DNA of 64,000 bases from Drosophila persimilis (GCF_003286085.1 NW_020825294.1:12980501-13044500); one strand, 5' to 3'; positions 23,401 to 36,130 are shown, counted from the first letter of the stretch. Notes: generated by a model not told the origin, from the letters alone. Numbers and translations are program-made.

Positions 23401-26400
23401 AGCTAATATAAAATTTATGCATTTTTTGTTGACCCTTTCCACATTTCTTGTTCATGCTACCACAATGAGCCCAATTATATTGAAGAGTGATATAATTTAT
23501 TCCTAAAAGAAACTGCCGAATCTGGCTAAACAAATTTCGTTCGGAGTCTCTCAGTTATTTGCATAAATAACCCACTCAAGTACAGTAAAATCTAATAGTT
23601 AGACGCAAAACAGCATTGGTATTTGATGGTTAACTTAGTATTATTAATTTAAAAACCCACCTGAGGCGTTATTTCACCAAAGAGTACGATGGCCAGTGTG
23701 GAAAATATAACAGCAAAAAGTCCAGACGTTAAACCATCCAGTAGAATGGTAAAGGTTGAGTTAACCAACACATTACCCAAGAGAATACTGCACAACAGAT
23801 AATTACCTTGATCTCTGACGGGGGCTATTTTTGCTGCATATTTTTTTTCTTTTTCCGTGCCAGTGTTTCGCAGTATCTAATTAATGCACGCATATATATA
23901 TAGGTAAAGGTAAGATAGATTTAGTTCAACGGTCGCGCTTATCACTAGTAGAGAGTGGCAGACCTTTAATTCGGTGCGGTCCATGGCCATCAAGCCCAAA
24001 TTAAGCCCTGAGAACAAGGCGGAGAAGCATAGACAAACTAGGATGATCATTATTGCCAGCCAGATGGGTAAGAATGGTTCATGCGTTTCTATCTTCAGCC
24101 ACTTGGAATTCCCCTGATGCTCAAGAGGTGTAGTGGTTACAGCTGTGCTGTGCTGTAAGTGAAAATTTACAATTATACTTAGATGGTCTTCAAAGGTTTC
24201 GAGGCACAACCCTGCACTCACATCTTTTGTATCCTCTGCGTTTTTAGCACAAATGTAATATATGCTACTGGCCGCTGGAAATTTAACCGAGTATGTGGCC
24301 GAAAAGCCATCGCTGGAGACTTCTAAGGGAGCAAAGAGGTCAGTGGCCGGCTTCAGACAGGGACCTCCGTAATCATTCTCCTCATTAGTGAATGTAATAA
24401 GAGTATTTTTCTGTAAACCATTGCCAAAAATTCGAAACTTGTGGTCTTTCTCAGTCAATACACTTGGTATGCCATCGTTCGTCTCGGTTGTACCGTCTTC
24501 CAATCGTATACCAAAAATTCGAATTGGGTTTACGGCCTCCCTCCGAATACGTATGCTAAAATAAACAAGTGCAAAAATAAATTTAAAAAAGTTACATTTT
24601 CATTTTCACGGTATCCAGTACGAGTATCTATGCATATTTTATTCTTCTTCATCACTCATCTCTCTTGGTGCTAATTTATCTTACCCATTGGGAGAAAATC
24701 GGCGCGTTCACAAGCACAACTTGATCGGGGATCATTGATGGATTTATTACGTTGGGAGTCGCAGCTAGGGCAGCGACTACATTTATACCCGATACTCAGT
24801 AAGTATGGCTCTACTCCGCCGGAGGAGAAGAGAGGGAATGAGAAGGCGCGTGGAAAGCGTCGCGCAGCCCCTGCGATTTCATTTTAGTTTTTTAGTTTTC
24901 TCGCATCTTTAAAATTGAGCGTGCCGCATATTTTCATCCTTTGCAGGGGCGGAAGGGGTGTTGAAAATTTTGAAATACACTTGTACAAGTGCGATATCAC
25001 AGGAATCGGGATACAAAATGTGGCTGCTCTAGCTTTTATAGTCTCTGAGATCTAGGCGCTCATAATGACGGACAGACGGACAGACAGACAGACAGAAAGA
25101 CAGACATGGCTCAACCGACTCGTCTATTGATGCTGATCGAGAATATAGAATACTTCATGGGGAGACGAATCATTGTGGGCGTTACACACATCCATTTTCC
25201 GCTCCAATCTAATATAAATATGAATAGTACATTTTTGCTTATTTAAAAGGTTTTCACATCAAAGTTCGTGAAATGAATATGCCAATCGGGACAAAAGTAT
25301 ATGGAAATCTGTCTCTATTGACTTCGGCTGTTTTTTCGCATGTAAAAAATTTTTACCTAAACGTCCTGAACAATGCTGCCACCCGTTTTAGTTCGAACTA
25401 TAGAAAATGCAAGTTACAGACGTTCGATTAATTTTTGGCAAATGCTGACTAATACAGTTTTCATATAGTTGCCATAGGAAAGAATTAGATGTGACCGCAG
25501 CCTAACATTATGTTTTAGATATATAGATTAAACTGATCGTCGATTGCCTTTTTTCATCCCTATTTCGCGAAGTACGAAAATAATTTATTCCGTAGCTGCT
25601 GCGCCCCTTTATGAGGCAGCATTTCATTCGAGTACTGATCAAGGTATGACAATTAGTGAAGATAGAGATACGAAGTATGAAGTACTAACCTGCGTCATTA
25701 CCCAAAAACTAAACTAAACTAAAAATGAACCTATCCTCAGCGTCACTATCAGATATCCCTTATCACTTTCAACGTAATCTCTTAGATGTACATACATATA
25801 TAGGTATATACATACACATGTTAAAGCAAGAAGGAAAAGATTGATTTTCAGATCCACGTTTTTTGGGGCAGCTACTAATACGACTTTGTACAGCCGTCGC
25901 ATGTGAATTGAATTGGTCTGAGCTACATACATATGTATGTACATACATATGAAGATATACATATGTACATACATATATGAAACAACATGCGGAATAATTA
26001 CATTATATCCTCTCCAAGAATACACGAAATGTCCGTCCATCGGTTTGCCTGAGCTTGGGCTCTAGGAACCCCTGTATGTTCTAGTCTCTTGCAAGAGACT
26101 TTTTATCATTGGAAGAAACCATTCCACTTCATTTGTGTTGCTGGTGCGCTGTACTTATGTACGTGTATAAGCCTACATATGAACATCTGTATGTATGTAC
26201 ATGTATTCTCTCTCCTCGAAAGAAAAAGAATATGGGTGTGCAAACATAGCCATGGGCATACACAATCATGAATCAGCAGCAAGAGCATTGGCTAACACTG
26301 ACAAAATCCAGATTTTTTCGGATACCACCGATACGAGTCCGAAATCAGAAAAATGACTCGAAGCGTTGAACAGTGGGACCTTCGGACTTTTCAGCTTGTA

Positions 26401-28702
26401 AAATCTTATCTACTGAGCAAGTAAAGAAATTTTCGTAAATTAAATTGTAGTATTAATTTAGTAAATTTCACGTTCTGAAAGTTGAACTTTGTTGCGAGTG
26501 CACATTTGCCTACTCGCGATTATCAATTTATATTTGGCTCGTATCGATACTGTAGGTTGAATGGTCAATTTCGGTATACAAATCTTGTACTAGATATACA
26601 TTTGAAATTAATTTCCTCTAAAAAATAGGGTTTATCATTATTTGTTGTCTTATTATTAAAGTTGAGAGAATCATTAGTTTTCTGTAAAATAATTATAAAA
26701 ATTGGAAAGAATATCTGGTAATTTTAATATTTCTAAAGAACATTTTTAAGCGATGAAGCTAAGGATCTGAAACAGCTACGAAAGTGTTGAAAACATCGTC
26801 GTTTTACCTTATTCGTGATATTTTGCACCTGTTCTTACATATATGCACTTTTCTTTTTTTAAAACTTCTTTCTCGTTTGCTGGGCTTCATTTTTCAATGG
26901 TGCGGCACTAATATTCAATTAAAACTTGACTATATGCCAAAATAATTATGCTTTCCTACAGTATATTTTTCTGATTTTTTTGATTTCAAGGTTTATTTAC
27001 CGTTTGATTTGTGAGATGATTGATGGGGAATCATAATTCACCGTAATGGTTGTTCCATCCTTGATTTCAAGTAATTCCGACCTTATATCTGTAATATGAT
27101 TCTTAAAATTATTCCCCACGCTTAAAAAATATATGTATGTTTGTACATGCGAGTATTGTTTGGGGAGACACGCTTTTCAGCTAAAATGCTTGTATTATAA
27201 TTTGGCCATAATCTTAAGCGGAAGAAAGATCACTAAGAAGTTACAATTATTACAATTATTAACTTAGATGATAATATTTTTAGGACACATCCCGTGTCTT
27301 CGCCATTGGTATACGCAAGCAGCCCAAGCTGATCAAGAACGTACATATGTATGAAAGCATGTTGGTCACGCTGGCTGTGACGTACATTTAAACGAATCAT
27401 GCATTTAAAGACGAAATGCTTTAGAGAGTTTGGTAAGTTGCTTAGAATATACAAAAAAAGTGTGTGTCAAGGAAGAAATATATTTATACATACATACACG
27501 TACATACATATGTATACAAATAGATGTTAAATAGGATATTCCAGAATATGGTCAGAAGTAAGCAACGCAGAGAAGAAATCTTATCAGAGTCCTACAGTAC
27601 ACATTTGTATACACATCGTATATACTTGTTAAGTCTTGAGCTCCTATCGGAACTGGTGTCCATTTTTAAAGTAAATTTAATGTGTAAATACATGCATAAC
27701 TCAGATAATTAGAATCTAATTCTTACCACTATATTTTGTAGCTGCCATAGCAGAGCGATCGTCCTTGGAAGAGGAACTTATTTAATTCTTAATCTAATTC
27801 GACCTACTTTTGGAAAACAACACTTTATTTACATATATTCGGAAGATGTGAGCAAAAAAACCTAAACAGCTGTAGTTGAAAGTGCTTTTCCATAGTTTTT
27901 TCTTTTTCGATTGTACTTGGCACACACAAAATATTGAGCAACAGCTGAGCCCTTACTTGTTCTCAAATGGAACTGTAAACTGTTACATACTAAATAATAC
28001 GGCCACATACATATGTACATAAGTGTATGTGTATATTTAAAAAATTATGACCAAAACCTTGGACGGATCATACGAATACGTAATATAAAAGTAGCTATTT
28101 TTGGTTACGAGAACATTATGTAGCGTTCGATAATTGAAAATTAATTTTTTTAAAGTAGTTTTATCCTAAAGAACGTTCTTGTAAACTTGCTGAAAACGCT
28201 ACCCAGAAAATCATTCCGACCTGTTATTATGTCAGCAGAGCAAAGAAAAATCCTGATAAATATGTTCTATATACATACCTATGTGCATATGTATATACAT
28301 ATGCACATATAAGCCCTATGACAGAAAGCGAAATCGAAGCAAGAGCCAGGGCTATTCATTATGTTTACTTAATGATATGAGCATACGCCGACAAACATAT
28401 GTATGTAGGTACTATGTGCATGCAGGCATATTTATGTACATATGTATTTGTCGAATTGAATGCACATACAGACATTTTAGTTATCACTATTCTTGCGCGA
28501 GAACTTGCCTTGCTTGATTTTGTGATGACGACACCGACATCCATCTTAAGTCAACACTTTTACTGTTTTCTAGGGTTTGGTAGGGTATTTTTGAAGGCTC
28601 AGCACTAGCACTGTCACCTTTTGATACGGAACAGAGGCCCACATTTGCACCATTAGCAAAAACGAGAATAGTAATTAGGACCGCGAAATGTGTGCTTTTC
28701 AT
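20403..28702 (-). CDS. uex: unextended (CNNM-type magnesium transporter), 875 aa
   Basis: CNNM/ancient conserved domain protein implicated in Mg2+ efflux. Seven coding exons in phase: 28509-28702, 23964-24555, 23661-23876, 22112-22285, 21378-22023, 21046-21312, 20403-20941 (2,628 nt in total). Exon 1 encodes a signal sequence ([20 protein letters not shown]). An extracellular domain follows, then the DUF21 transmembrane block ([50 protein letters not shown]), the CBS pair ([50 protein letters not shown]), a cyclic-nucleotide-binding-like domain ([35 protein letters not shown]) and a low-complexity Ser/Pro tail. Intron 1 (about 3.95 kb) needs a GC donor (AAG|GCAAGT), which keeps the phase exactly; a missed extra exon cannot be excluded. 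The fly reference protein is about 830 aa from memory. An upstream in-frame ATG at 28930 exists, but 28702 directly precedes the signal peptide. Confidence 0.93.
24746..25216 (-). mobile_element. DINE-1-like element in uex intron 1
   Basis: Inverted copy. 'ttacgttgggagtcgcagc' and 'tttatacccgatactcagtaagtatggct' correspond to the 3' end, and 'gacagacagacagacagaaag', 'ggctcaaccgactcg' and 'gtgggcgttacacacatcc' to the 5' modules. The extreme 5' end is degraded. It is shorter than the consensus because of an internal deletion of the 'cgccaca' modules. Confidence 0.7.
25217..28508. other. Remainder of uex intron 1; no nested gene seen
   Basis: AT-rich sequence with several CATA/TATG simple-repeat blocks (about 25785-25815, 25925-25980, 26170-26205, 27485-27515, 28260-28310). 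ORFs of 60-108 codons in it are largely translated simple repeat. No convincing nested gene, RNA gene or complete transposon is visible. Confidence 0.45.
25925..25980. repeat. CATA/TATG palindromic simple repeat
   Basis: A run of 'acatacatatgtatgtaca' type units that alternates direction, so it can form hairpins. Equivalent runs occur at many intergenic and intronic sites in this window. Confidence 0.7.
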
Positions 28703-28938
28703 TTTTAACGAACTAAGCAGCAAGCATTCTTGACCGATTGATTTTTCATTTTTCACACGCGACCTCAAGCTTAGAGCCTTTTGGAAAACGAAATTTAAGA
28801 GCCTTAAATTTGTTACCAGAATGCTAAAGTTGTTTTTAACTTTACATTCCTCTGTCCATTTAGTCCGTTTTTGAAATGTATGTTTACTTTTTTCCATACT
28901 ACGTAATTTATACCGAAACGACAATCCCAAACAAAGTA

Positions 28939-28946
28939 TATCGATA
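28939..28946. promoter_or_regulatory. DRE (TATCGATA), probable uex promoter
   Basis: A perfect palindromic DREF-binding site 240 bp upstream of the proposed uex start codon, next to AT-rich sequence. DREs are typical of Drosophila housekeeping promoters. The NHLRC2 gene on the other side has its own DRE. Confidence 0.5.
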
Positions 28947-29105
28947 TGTTAATATATATTTTATATATATATCTATATATATTTATAGGTGATCTTTTTT
29001 CCGAAAATATTTTCTAATAATTAACGGAACGAGCTTCTTTTCCCCAAGAAAAGCGAGAAATATTGTTGGGGCAGCAGCAGCAGGCGGATTTATTGATATA
29101 TATAC

Positions 29106-29665
29106 GGTCTGACCCTTGGAAAAATACCAAAATATACCGATTAAGAGAGAACTTAACCCACTTAACCTCCCTGCATCTAAACAGGTAAACAACTTGCGTT
29201 AAAGCGCGGAAAATAATACATATATCTAATTCTTCTTTTAGACGCATCCTACCCCTTCTCTTTATTTTTAAAAAAATTTACCACACTATCTGCGCTAAAC
29301 TTCATCAATTTTTATAATTTTCGTGGTGTGTATTTTGTGTGTATACTATTCTACAATGGGTTAATCGTGATTTCCATGATTGGAAATCATATTCTTCGAT
29401 TTTGATTTTTGGCTTAATATTACTAGCTAGCTGGAACCTTCAGCTTTGAACACATCGTTTTCTCTGATTGATGAATAAATTTTCTACGAGACTGACTAAT
29501 TTTAAGAACTCTTCTTCATTGGTTTGCATGTAAGTAAGGTTTAGGCAAAGGTCAATCGAAAATAAAAGCATGTAAAGCACGTAAATGGTATGAACTGTTA
29601 CGTAATTTGAACACTTGTTGCTTGTCAATAGGTGGTATGGACATTTTTATACCCTATTTCTTTAC
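29106..29665 (+). repeat. R1 interspersed repeat, copy C (split)
   Basis: The promoter-like head ('ggaaaaataccaaaatatacc') is at 29118-29138. It is separated by about 230 bp of unrelated sequence from the tail at 29370-29665 ('ttgatttttggcttaatattactagctagctgg', 'ttctctgattgatgaataaatt', 'tttttataccctattt'). It lies about 160 bp upstream of the uex DRE, in the same relative orientation to uex as copy D has to IntS3. Confidence 0.65.
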
Positions 29666-30700
29666 ATTAATATTAAAAGTCCTTCTTCCAGACAACGTTC
29701 ACGCTCGTTTTTATATTATTACTTTGCAGCTATTAAACACAAAAAAAAATACACAAGTTGAAGTGGAGTATATCCCATTATAAAGATTTCGAATTACAAC
29801 ATTGCTGATACTCCGCAAATTCAAGCACCAAGACTTTTAAGGGCGTCCAAAAAGTAACGTTCTAGTTCTATAGTTCTGATATGTTTAGTTTTATTATAGC
29901 CGATTCCATCGCCAATTTATTTATTTCAAATTGTGAAATTTCACAATTCAGACCAAAACCTTGTTATTGCTATTGTCATCAGCTGGTTTTTCTTTTATAC
30001 TTGTAAGAGTTCTTCCGTGGTGCCAAATTCTTCAAAAACTTTCATAATACTCTAAAAATGCAGATGTAATGGGTATGTGAGCTAAATATAAAGCTAAGCT
30101 AAATTTTTTTGTCGACAAAATTGTTCATATATTTCACTCGGGGCATAGTGTGACCGAGTGCACATACTCTACGGTTACACTGTTTGTGTTTGTTTATAGC
30201 GTTATGACATTGGACTTTCCCAAATTTTCTGCGAAGAAAGAGATAGCATAATGTTTGTGATTAAGTCACGTCTAGGTCTAGGTCTAGGTCACGTTTCAAT
30301 AGCCATTTCGATGATCAAATCGTTTTCTTTTTTTCTGCTATTCTGCTATTGCAACATGTGACACGCACTTATATTATTATTTTGTTATACTAACAATGCT
30401 ATACTTAGAATTTTTCGTCTGTTTACATCTCATGTGCTGACAATTGTGATAGTGAATTTCATATTCACCAAACCAACAAAATTGGTTCTGAAAATTGAAA
30501 CAATTATTGGAAAAACATTTGTAACATACAAACATATTTGTAACGACATTATACAAAAATAATGTGCCATATGTTTTCTGACAATATTAAAGAAATACCC
30601 TAAATATTTACATACTTATTTGGTTGTGCTGGTCACTCATGACCTCCCCCTCTAAAAATATTGTCGAATTTATTTATGAATGCACCGAAACGATAAATAT
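29666..30700. other. Intergenic between uex and the NHLRC2 gene
   Basis: No coding sequence. It contains a triple TCTAGG run near 30270-30290 and the Motif 1 match listed separately. Nothing else is recognised. Confidence 0.4.
30146..30156 (-). promoter_or_regulatory. Core promoter Motif 1 match
   Basis: TAGTGTGACCG is an exact reverse-complement match to YGGTCACACTR. It lies between the divergent genes uex and the NHLRC2 orthologue. Its orientation suits leftward transcription, so it may mark an upstream alternative uex start. Confidence 0.35.
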
Positions 30701-30709
30701 CACACTATA

Positions 30710-30717
30710 TATCGATA
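30710..30717. promoter_or_regulatory. DRE (TATCGATA), NHLRC2-gene promoter
   Basis: A perfect DREF site 66 bp upstream of the ATG at 30783, within AT-rich sequence and without another obvious core element. It is the likely promoter of the NHLRC2 orthologue. Confidence 0.55.
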
Positions 30718-30782
30718 TATTGATGTATAATATATATACTCCACTATTTCTTTGTACCATTCAGAATTAAAAATTTATTTAA

Positions 30783-33064
30783 ATGGATAACTCCGACGAT
30801 CTACCGCCAATCGACATCGTTACATATATAACAGATGAGTTACAGCAAACATACCGCAACACCAATGGAGAGAAAGAAAAAGTGAAAGTACTTATTGACT
30901 ATCTTGAGCGATGGGACGACGACAACTCCATTGCTAAGCTAAAGTCTACAAACATTGAATTTGAATCAGGTGAGTTTGAATGAAATCATAATTTTGTATA
31001 AATATTTATTTAATATGGTCTTAGATTTGGATTGGTTTAACGTCAGTCAACCTTTATCTCTAGAAGGTCTGCGCGGAAAAGTTGTCGTTCTAGACTTCTT
31101 TACCTATTGTTGCATAAACTGCATGCACGTATTACCAGAGCTGCATAGTCTAGAAGAGCGATTTCCCATTGAAAGCGGACTTGTAGTTATCGGTGTACAC
31201 AGTCCGAAATTTGAGAACGAGCGCACTACTGCAAACATACTGTCTGCTGTAGATCGATATGGAATCACGCATCCCATTGTAAACGATTCCCGTTCCGCTT
31301 TGTGGCGTGCTCTTGGTGTACGCTGCTGGCCATCAATAATGGTGTTGAGTCCGACTGGTTTGCCCATGTTGTTACTTATGGGTGAAGGACATGGGATATT
31401 CATGCAGGAGTTTATTGGTGCCGCGTTATCTTTCTTTAGCCGACAGGAAAAAATAAACTTAGGCAGTCTACCTATGAAGCTATCAAGTCATTTGCATCCG
31501 ACGTCTAGTTTGCGTTTTCCCGCTAAAATTGCTCGAAGTTCGTTAGGTCGCTACGCAATAGCTGACGCTGGTAACAATCGGGTACTTGTGGTGTCTGCTG
31601 ATGGTGTCGTAGAACATAAGATCGGAGGTCTTCAGGCTGGCTTCGTTGATGGTAAATTGGCTCTATCACGTTTTAATAGTCCTCAGGGCGTGGCATTTCT
31701 TAATGAGAGCACGCTAATTGTTGCCGATACCGAAAATCACGCACTCCGAAAAATATCGCTAGAAAATGAATTAGTAGAAACCCTTGCTGGTACAGGACAT
31801 CAAGGAAACGAACGGATTGGTGGTCGTGTAGGGCCGTTGCAGGCTTTATCTTCGCCTTGGGATTTGGCTGTATTTCGCACACGTGATATGGATATGTCTT
31901 TTCATCTTGACGAGCGTAATGTGCCTGAAAAAACTATTATACTTATCTCAATGGCCGGAACCCACCAGATTTGGGGATACTTTCCAGAAGGTATTATATG
32001 GTGGAAATTTCGCAAGTTCGAACCACTTTGCTGTGTGTCGTTAATCGGCAACGGTCTGGAGGAAAATCGTAACAACTCATATCCACAGAACGCTGCATTT
32101 GCGCAGCCCTCTGGCCTGGCCATGTCAAAGGATTTTCTCTTTATAGCTGACAGCGAAAGCTCTAGCATACGAAAGGCATCCATGATTGATGGAAAAGTGA
32201 TGCCAGTAGTTGGAGGGGATCGCAACCCCCTGGTAAGTTGTATTATTAAGAAACGACCATTAAAAACACGTACATATTTAAAATTTTCAGAACCTTTTTG
32301 CGTTCGGCGATGTCGATGGCAAGCTTTTTAATGCAAAACTTCAACATCCGCTTGGAGTTACACATAGTGATGCGGACAACAAGGTGTATGTGGCTGACAC
32401 ATATAATCATAAAATTAAAGTTATTGACACGGAGACGAACTGTGTTTCGACGTTGGCTATAAAGAGTCAAGGAGGCACGCCTTTGATTTTCAACGAGCCA
32501 GCTGGACTATGCTTGGACGCAGAAGGGAGGAATTTGTTGGTTTCAGATACTAATAATCACGCCATACAAATAATTGATTTGTTAACTTTAAAAGCCCGAC
32601 CATTTTTACTAGATTTTAACAAAGTTGATTGTGCTAGTGAAACAGATGCTCCGCAACTTCTGCCAAAGAATGGCGAACCACATATGCTTAGTGCGTTGCC
32701 TTTGCATTGTAGTAGAAAGAGCACGATTAACTTTAACATTCGACTTTCACCACAGCTTAAGTTTACAGAAGAAGCTCCACAAAAATGGACGATAAGAACG
32801 TTGAATAGTGCACTGGAGGTAAATCAAAAATCTGGATGCCTGAAAAATGGAATGTGTAACTTGCAGGCACAAGTTTTGAAAAATGATTTTAGCAGCGAAA
32901 ACAACCCTATATTTACTATTGAATTTGCATTGAATCTGTGCGACACAAAGTGCTGCCTTATGAAAAGGTTCTTAATTGCTGTAAATTGCGAGCCCAATGT
33001 GGAAGAGTACATAGCAAGCCATGATGTAAATATTCAAGTCGATCATTCAATTATAAGCACATGA
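30783..33064 (+). CDS. NHLRC2 orthologue (thioredoxin-like plus NHL beta-propeller), 722 aa
   Basis: Three exons, 30783-30969, 31025-32232 and 32291-33064, join in phase to 722 codons plus stop, close to the length of the vertebrate protein (about 726). The N-terminal domain is thioredoxin-like (LRGKVVVLDFFTYCCINCMH, with the CCINC motif; VIGVHSPKFENE; RCWPSIMVLSPTG). It is followed by a six-bladed NHL propeller with repeats such as YAIADAGNNRVLVVSADG, SPQGVAFLNESTLIVADTEN, HPLGV and VYVADTYNHKIKVID, and a C-terminal beta domain. The protein is cytosolic; vertebrate NHLRC2 is essential and linked to tissue fibrosis, but its biochemical role is unsettled. I believe the D. melanogaster counterpart is CG12547. 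No frame defects. Confidence 0.93.
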
Positions 33065-33242
33065 CAAAACTAAAGGAGCTTTAATCACATATATATATAT
33101 TTTTATATGTACAATTATTTTTATTGAAATTGTGTATTTACATATTTTTATGTTTTGTTAGAATTAAAAGTTGGTTAAAATGATAATCTTTGTAGTCTCT
33201 TAAGCATAGAATATGCTGTATTTTGTGCTGGAAACAATTGCC

Positions 33243-34155
33243 CTACACAGTGTTTTTGCATATTTGTTTAGCTTGATCTGTGTCACCGGCAGCTTTACAC
33301 ACTTCAAAAAGCAAGTTTTTTAAAATAGATGCCTGTCTACCCTGGTAGCCATCTATTGTTATAGTTGGAATAAATGTTACTTGTGGCCTGAGGGAATGTG
33401 TGGCTTCTCCATTCTGTTTCAGCAGCTCTGATCCATGCTTACTGTCATAACATTTTTGTACGAGATCAACGTGCTGTTTCGCGCACTGGAAGAGATAAAT
33501 TGGTTTCCACCAATGGAATATTTTAGTTTTTTCCTGTTATCTAATAACTTTTATGGGCTATTTCCAAAATCAATGGTTATACTATGTTTTTATGGTCCTA
33601 TCCTACACAATATAATATTTTGAGGAGCATCACGCCATAATTACCTTGCGCATTGCCTCTTGAGGGGAACGATTGTCTCGAATCATACAGGATACAACCT
33701 GTAACCGAACTAGCGGATCTTCAATTGCTTCAGACGCACACGCGTGATATATATTTGCCTGACATTCTGTAGGACCATGTTGACAATCAAAACTTAATTT
33801 GCCATCGTTTTCACTTGTTGTCGCCTTGCCGTAAGGAACAAGTAGCACCTCCATTATTGGTGCAGCAGCCTCGTATGCTGGAAGTAGCTGTTTTGTAAGG
33901 AAGTACTTTGAGTCTGGGCATAATGCCTCATAGAAAACCTTAACTAGCACGGGCGCTCCAATGGTCCGTTGATAATTTTCCTGGTCCTGCACAGAATGGA
34001 AATTAAGTCAGTAGTAATAAAAAAAACAAAACGTTTACATGTGTACTTACCGATAATGTTGGCAGGGGAGAATTAATAAGTAAAATTCGTAGCAAACAGC
34101 CGAGTATGACGACTACGCAAATAATTATCCCTATACGTTTACGTGTCGGAACCAT
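33243..34155 (-). CDS. GILT-family lysosomal thiol reductase, 229 aa, CPDS active-site variant
   Basis: Exons 34051-34155, 33645-33986 and 33243-33485 all join in phase 0. The N-terminus has a short basic start and a hydrophobic signal/anchor (IGIIICVVVILGCLLRILLI). The GILT domain follows: VKVFYEALCPDSKYF, VPYGKA, the GILT signature region FDCQHGPTECQANIYHACA, and a C-terminal part with VTFIPTITIDGYQ. Classical GILT has a CXXC redox pair; here the second Cys is replaced by Ser (CPDS), which would leave a monothiol centre. Six or more other Cys are kept for structural disulfides. The family works in the endolysosome, reducing disulfides of proteins being degraded. It converges with the NHLRC2 gene, whose stop is 180 bp away. 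Confidence 0.9.
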
Positions 34156-34402
34156 TTGAGAAACTCATGTGCGGTTTAATGTGTGCATGTAGTTCAATTG
34201 GTATGAATCGGCGGTGGAAAAAGCTAAAAAGTAAAATATCGAAAAAGTAACATGTACATTACACTGATTATATATATTATATATTGTATCATGCATATTA
34301 TTTATTTATTTATATTTACTATTTTATTGTACTTAGTTGCACACTATTGTACACACGAAGGTTGTTTCTCAGCTGATTTGTAGCCCGATAACTGAAATCC
34401 GA

Positions 34403-34410
34403 AATCGATA
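34403..34410. promoter_or_regulatory. DRE-type site (AATCGATA), probable GILT promoter
   Basis: This WATCGATW match lies 250 bp upstream of the GILT start codon, between two 'ctcagctgattt(g/t)tagc(c/t)cgata' repeats (34370 and 34421). Position and type suit a housekeeping promoter, but the link to GILT is inferred. Confidence 0.35.
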
Positions 34411-35559
34411 AAAGTTATTTTCTCAGCTGATTTTTAGCTCGATACACAAATTGAAAAATTCATAAAAAGGACTTATTTAGCCGGGCTCATCTTAATTGCA
34501 AAAAATTGCCAGAGCAATTTAGCTTGTGTCTTCTCTAAAAAATGGTTCTTAACACAAGCTCAAATTTGGCTCGGAAATAACTGGTCCGGGCAACAATATT
34601 TTTCGTTTTCTTGCAGACAGCTGACCCAGCCTTATTTGGCTATCAGAACATTGGCAAGAAAAAAAATGTTTACGCGTAACAGAACATCGGAACAACAGAA
34701 CCTGTTTCCCGACACATTTTTCAAAATGTTGGTGCAAAAAATTTGACCATTAGCAATTGAATTTTCAATATGCATGCTGTTACTCTCAGCTCGTCAGGTG
34801 TTGCATCTAAGATATCTTAATCTTCTTAAATCGCGTACTTTCTGTCGTCATTTTGCTTTAAGAAAAGAAATTGAAAAAAAGTCCTTTTTATCACGCTGCA
34901 TATTTTCGAAGAAGCCAGGTCAGATACGTAGATGAGAAAATAAAATATGTATATTGATACAAAAATTGTGAAAACGGGAGCACCGAAAACGAAACTTTTT
35001 TTATTTTACGACTAGATAAATAGTATGTATTTTATAATAAATGATCACAGACAAAAAAAAAATAAAATTATGTGTACCTTTACTTTTGAAGTAACTTATT
35101 AAGAAGTCTAGGGAAAAATTCAGTTACAAAGATTTTTAAAAATAAAATGCGGGGCAAACGAAACGTTTTGGATAAAAATGTATATTAATATATTAATAAT
35201 ATATAAAAAATAAAATCTCACGTACCCGTAGTCACCGTTTTCACATATAGGTAGTTGTGCATTCTCATAGCTCGGAACTCTTTTCCTCGATTTAGAGCAA
35301 AACCATAACGGGTCATAAAATGTACTCATATTCTGATGTCGTCTATGATATCAGCTACAATGACTCGTGCTCTAGATCCGTTTTCAAATCTCGAGTCCAT
35401 TATTTTCTCAGGGTAGTCTTTCATTTCCCGGAATCTGGCACCGTTTTGTCGATCATTGCATTGTCTCATCATATATTCTGTTTTAGTTCAGATGAAGCTT
35501 GAATACTCTATGTCCCTCGTTTCTTGACAATCGATCATTCACCTCAGTTCGTAGCATAT
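34411..35559. other. No gene seen
   Basis: AT-rich. Some blocks look like old repeats ('ttggctcggaaataactggtccgggcaacaata' resembles 5620-5650). No frame or RNA gene can be supported. Confidence 0.35.
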
Positions 35560-36130
35560 GCGCTTTCGGTGATGAACAGCATATTAAGAGTGATGCCTCA
35601 CAAGTCAACACCTGACTGGCTGCAACGCTACAGGGCACGCTTAACAGCCTCTTTATTCAGTTTATCTGCGTCGGGAATCACCAAGGCAGCCGCGCGGTCA
35701 GATTTAGTCCAATTATTCTTATACGCTGACATTTTGAATTGAACTGCTTGAGTTTTCCTGGAGTTTCTTGTCAAAGTTGGCCCATTTATCTTCCATCTGT
35801 TTTGCGATAGCTTCTAGTCTTTGTAAATTGGCTGCCCTTTGATCCTTTACCTGATCCTTTAGGTGCAATATCATCTGTTCCTGTTGGTCACCTTGACCCT
35901 TCATCTGCAGCATCATCTGATGCAACATCGCCATCATCTGCCCATTGTCCGATGCCGGCTGGTTCTCCTCCACTGTCGACCTGGAGCCTCATCCAAGAAC
36001 TTGTAATTTTCAACACTGAGTCCTGTTCTCTCCATTGCAACTTTCAACCGCATCTGTAATTCGGCTTTCAAACGGTAAGCTCCGCTCTGCCAATACTTTC
36101 TTTAACTGATCCATTTTTGAACACTCCGCA
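35560..36130 (-). pseudogene. Gag remnant of a SAP-motif LTR retroelement, copy 1
   Basis: Minus-strand translation begins MDQLKKVLAERSLPFESR, a SAP-like N-terminus, and continues after frame breaks with a coiled-coil rich in Gln and Met (MMAMLHQMMLQMKGQGDQQE, LQRLEAIAKQMEDKW). A Cys-free tail then matches the second remnant at 46990-47790 ('aagacttcgttt/ggcagccgcgcggtcag' region). No pol or LTR is attached. It is an old truncated copy in the intergenic DNA between GILT and IntS3. Confidence 0.55.

Noticed and set aside
25714..26288. Cys/His/Tyr-rich ORFs in uex intron 1 as nested genes
   Set aside because: They translate CATA/TATG simple repeats ([17 protein letters not shown] type) on both strands.
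30783..34155. NHLRC2 orthologue and GILT as an operon-like or functionally coupled thiol pair
   Set aside because: Both have thioredoxin-like features, but they are convergent with separate promoters. Chance neighbourhood is the simpler reading.
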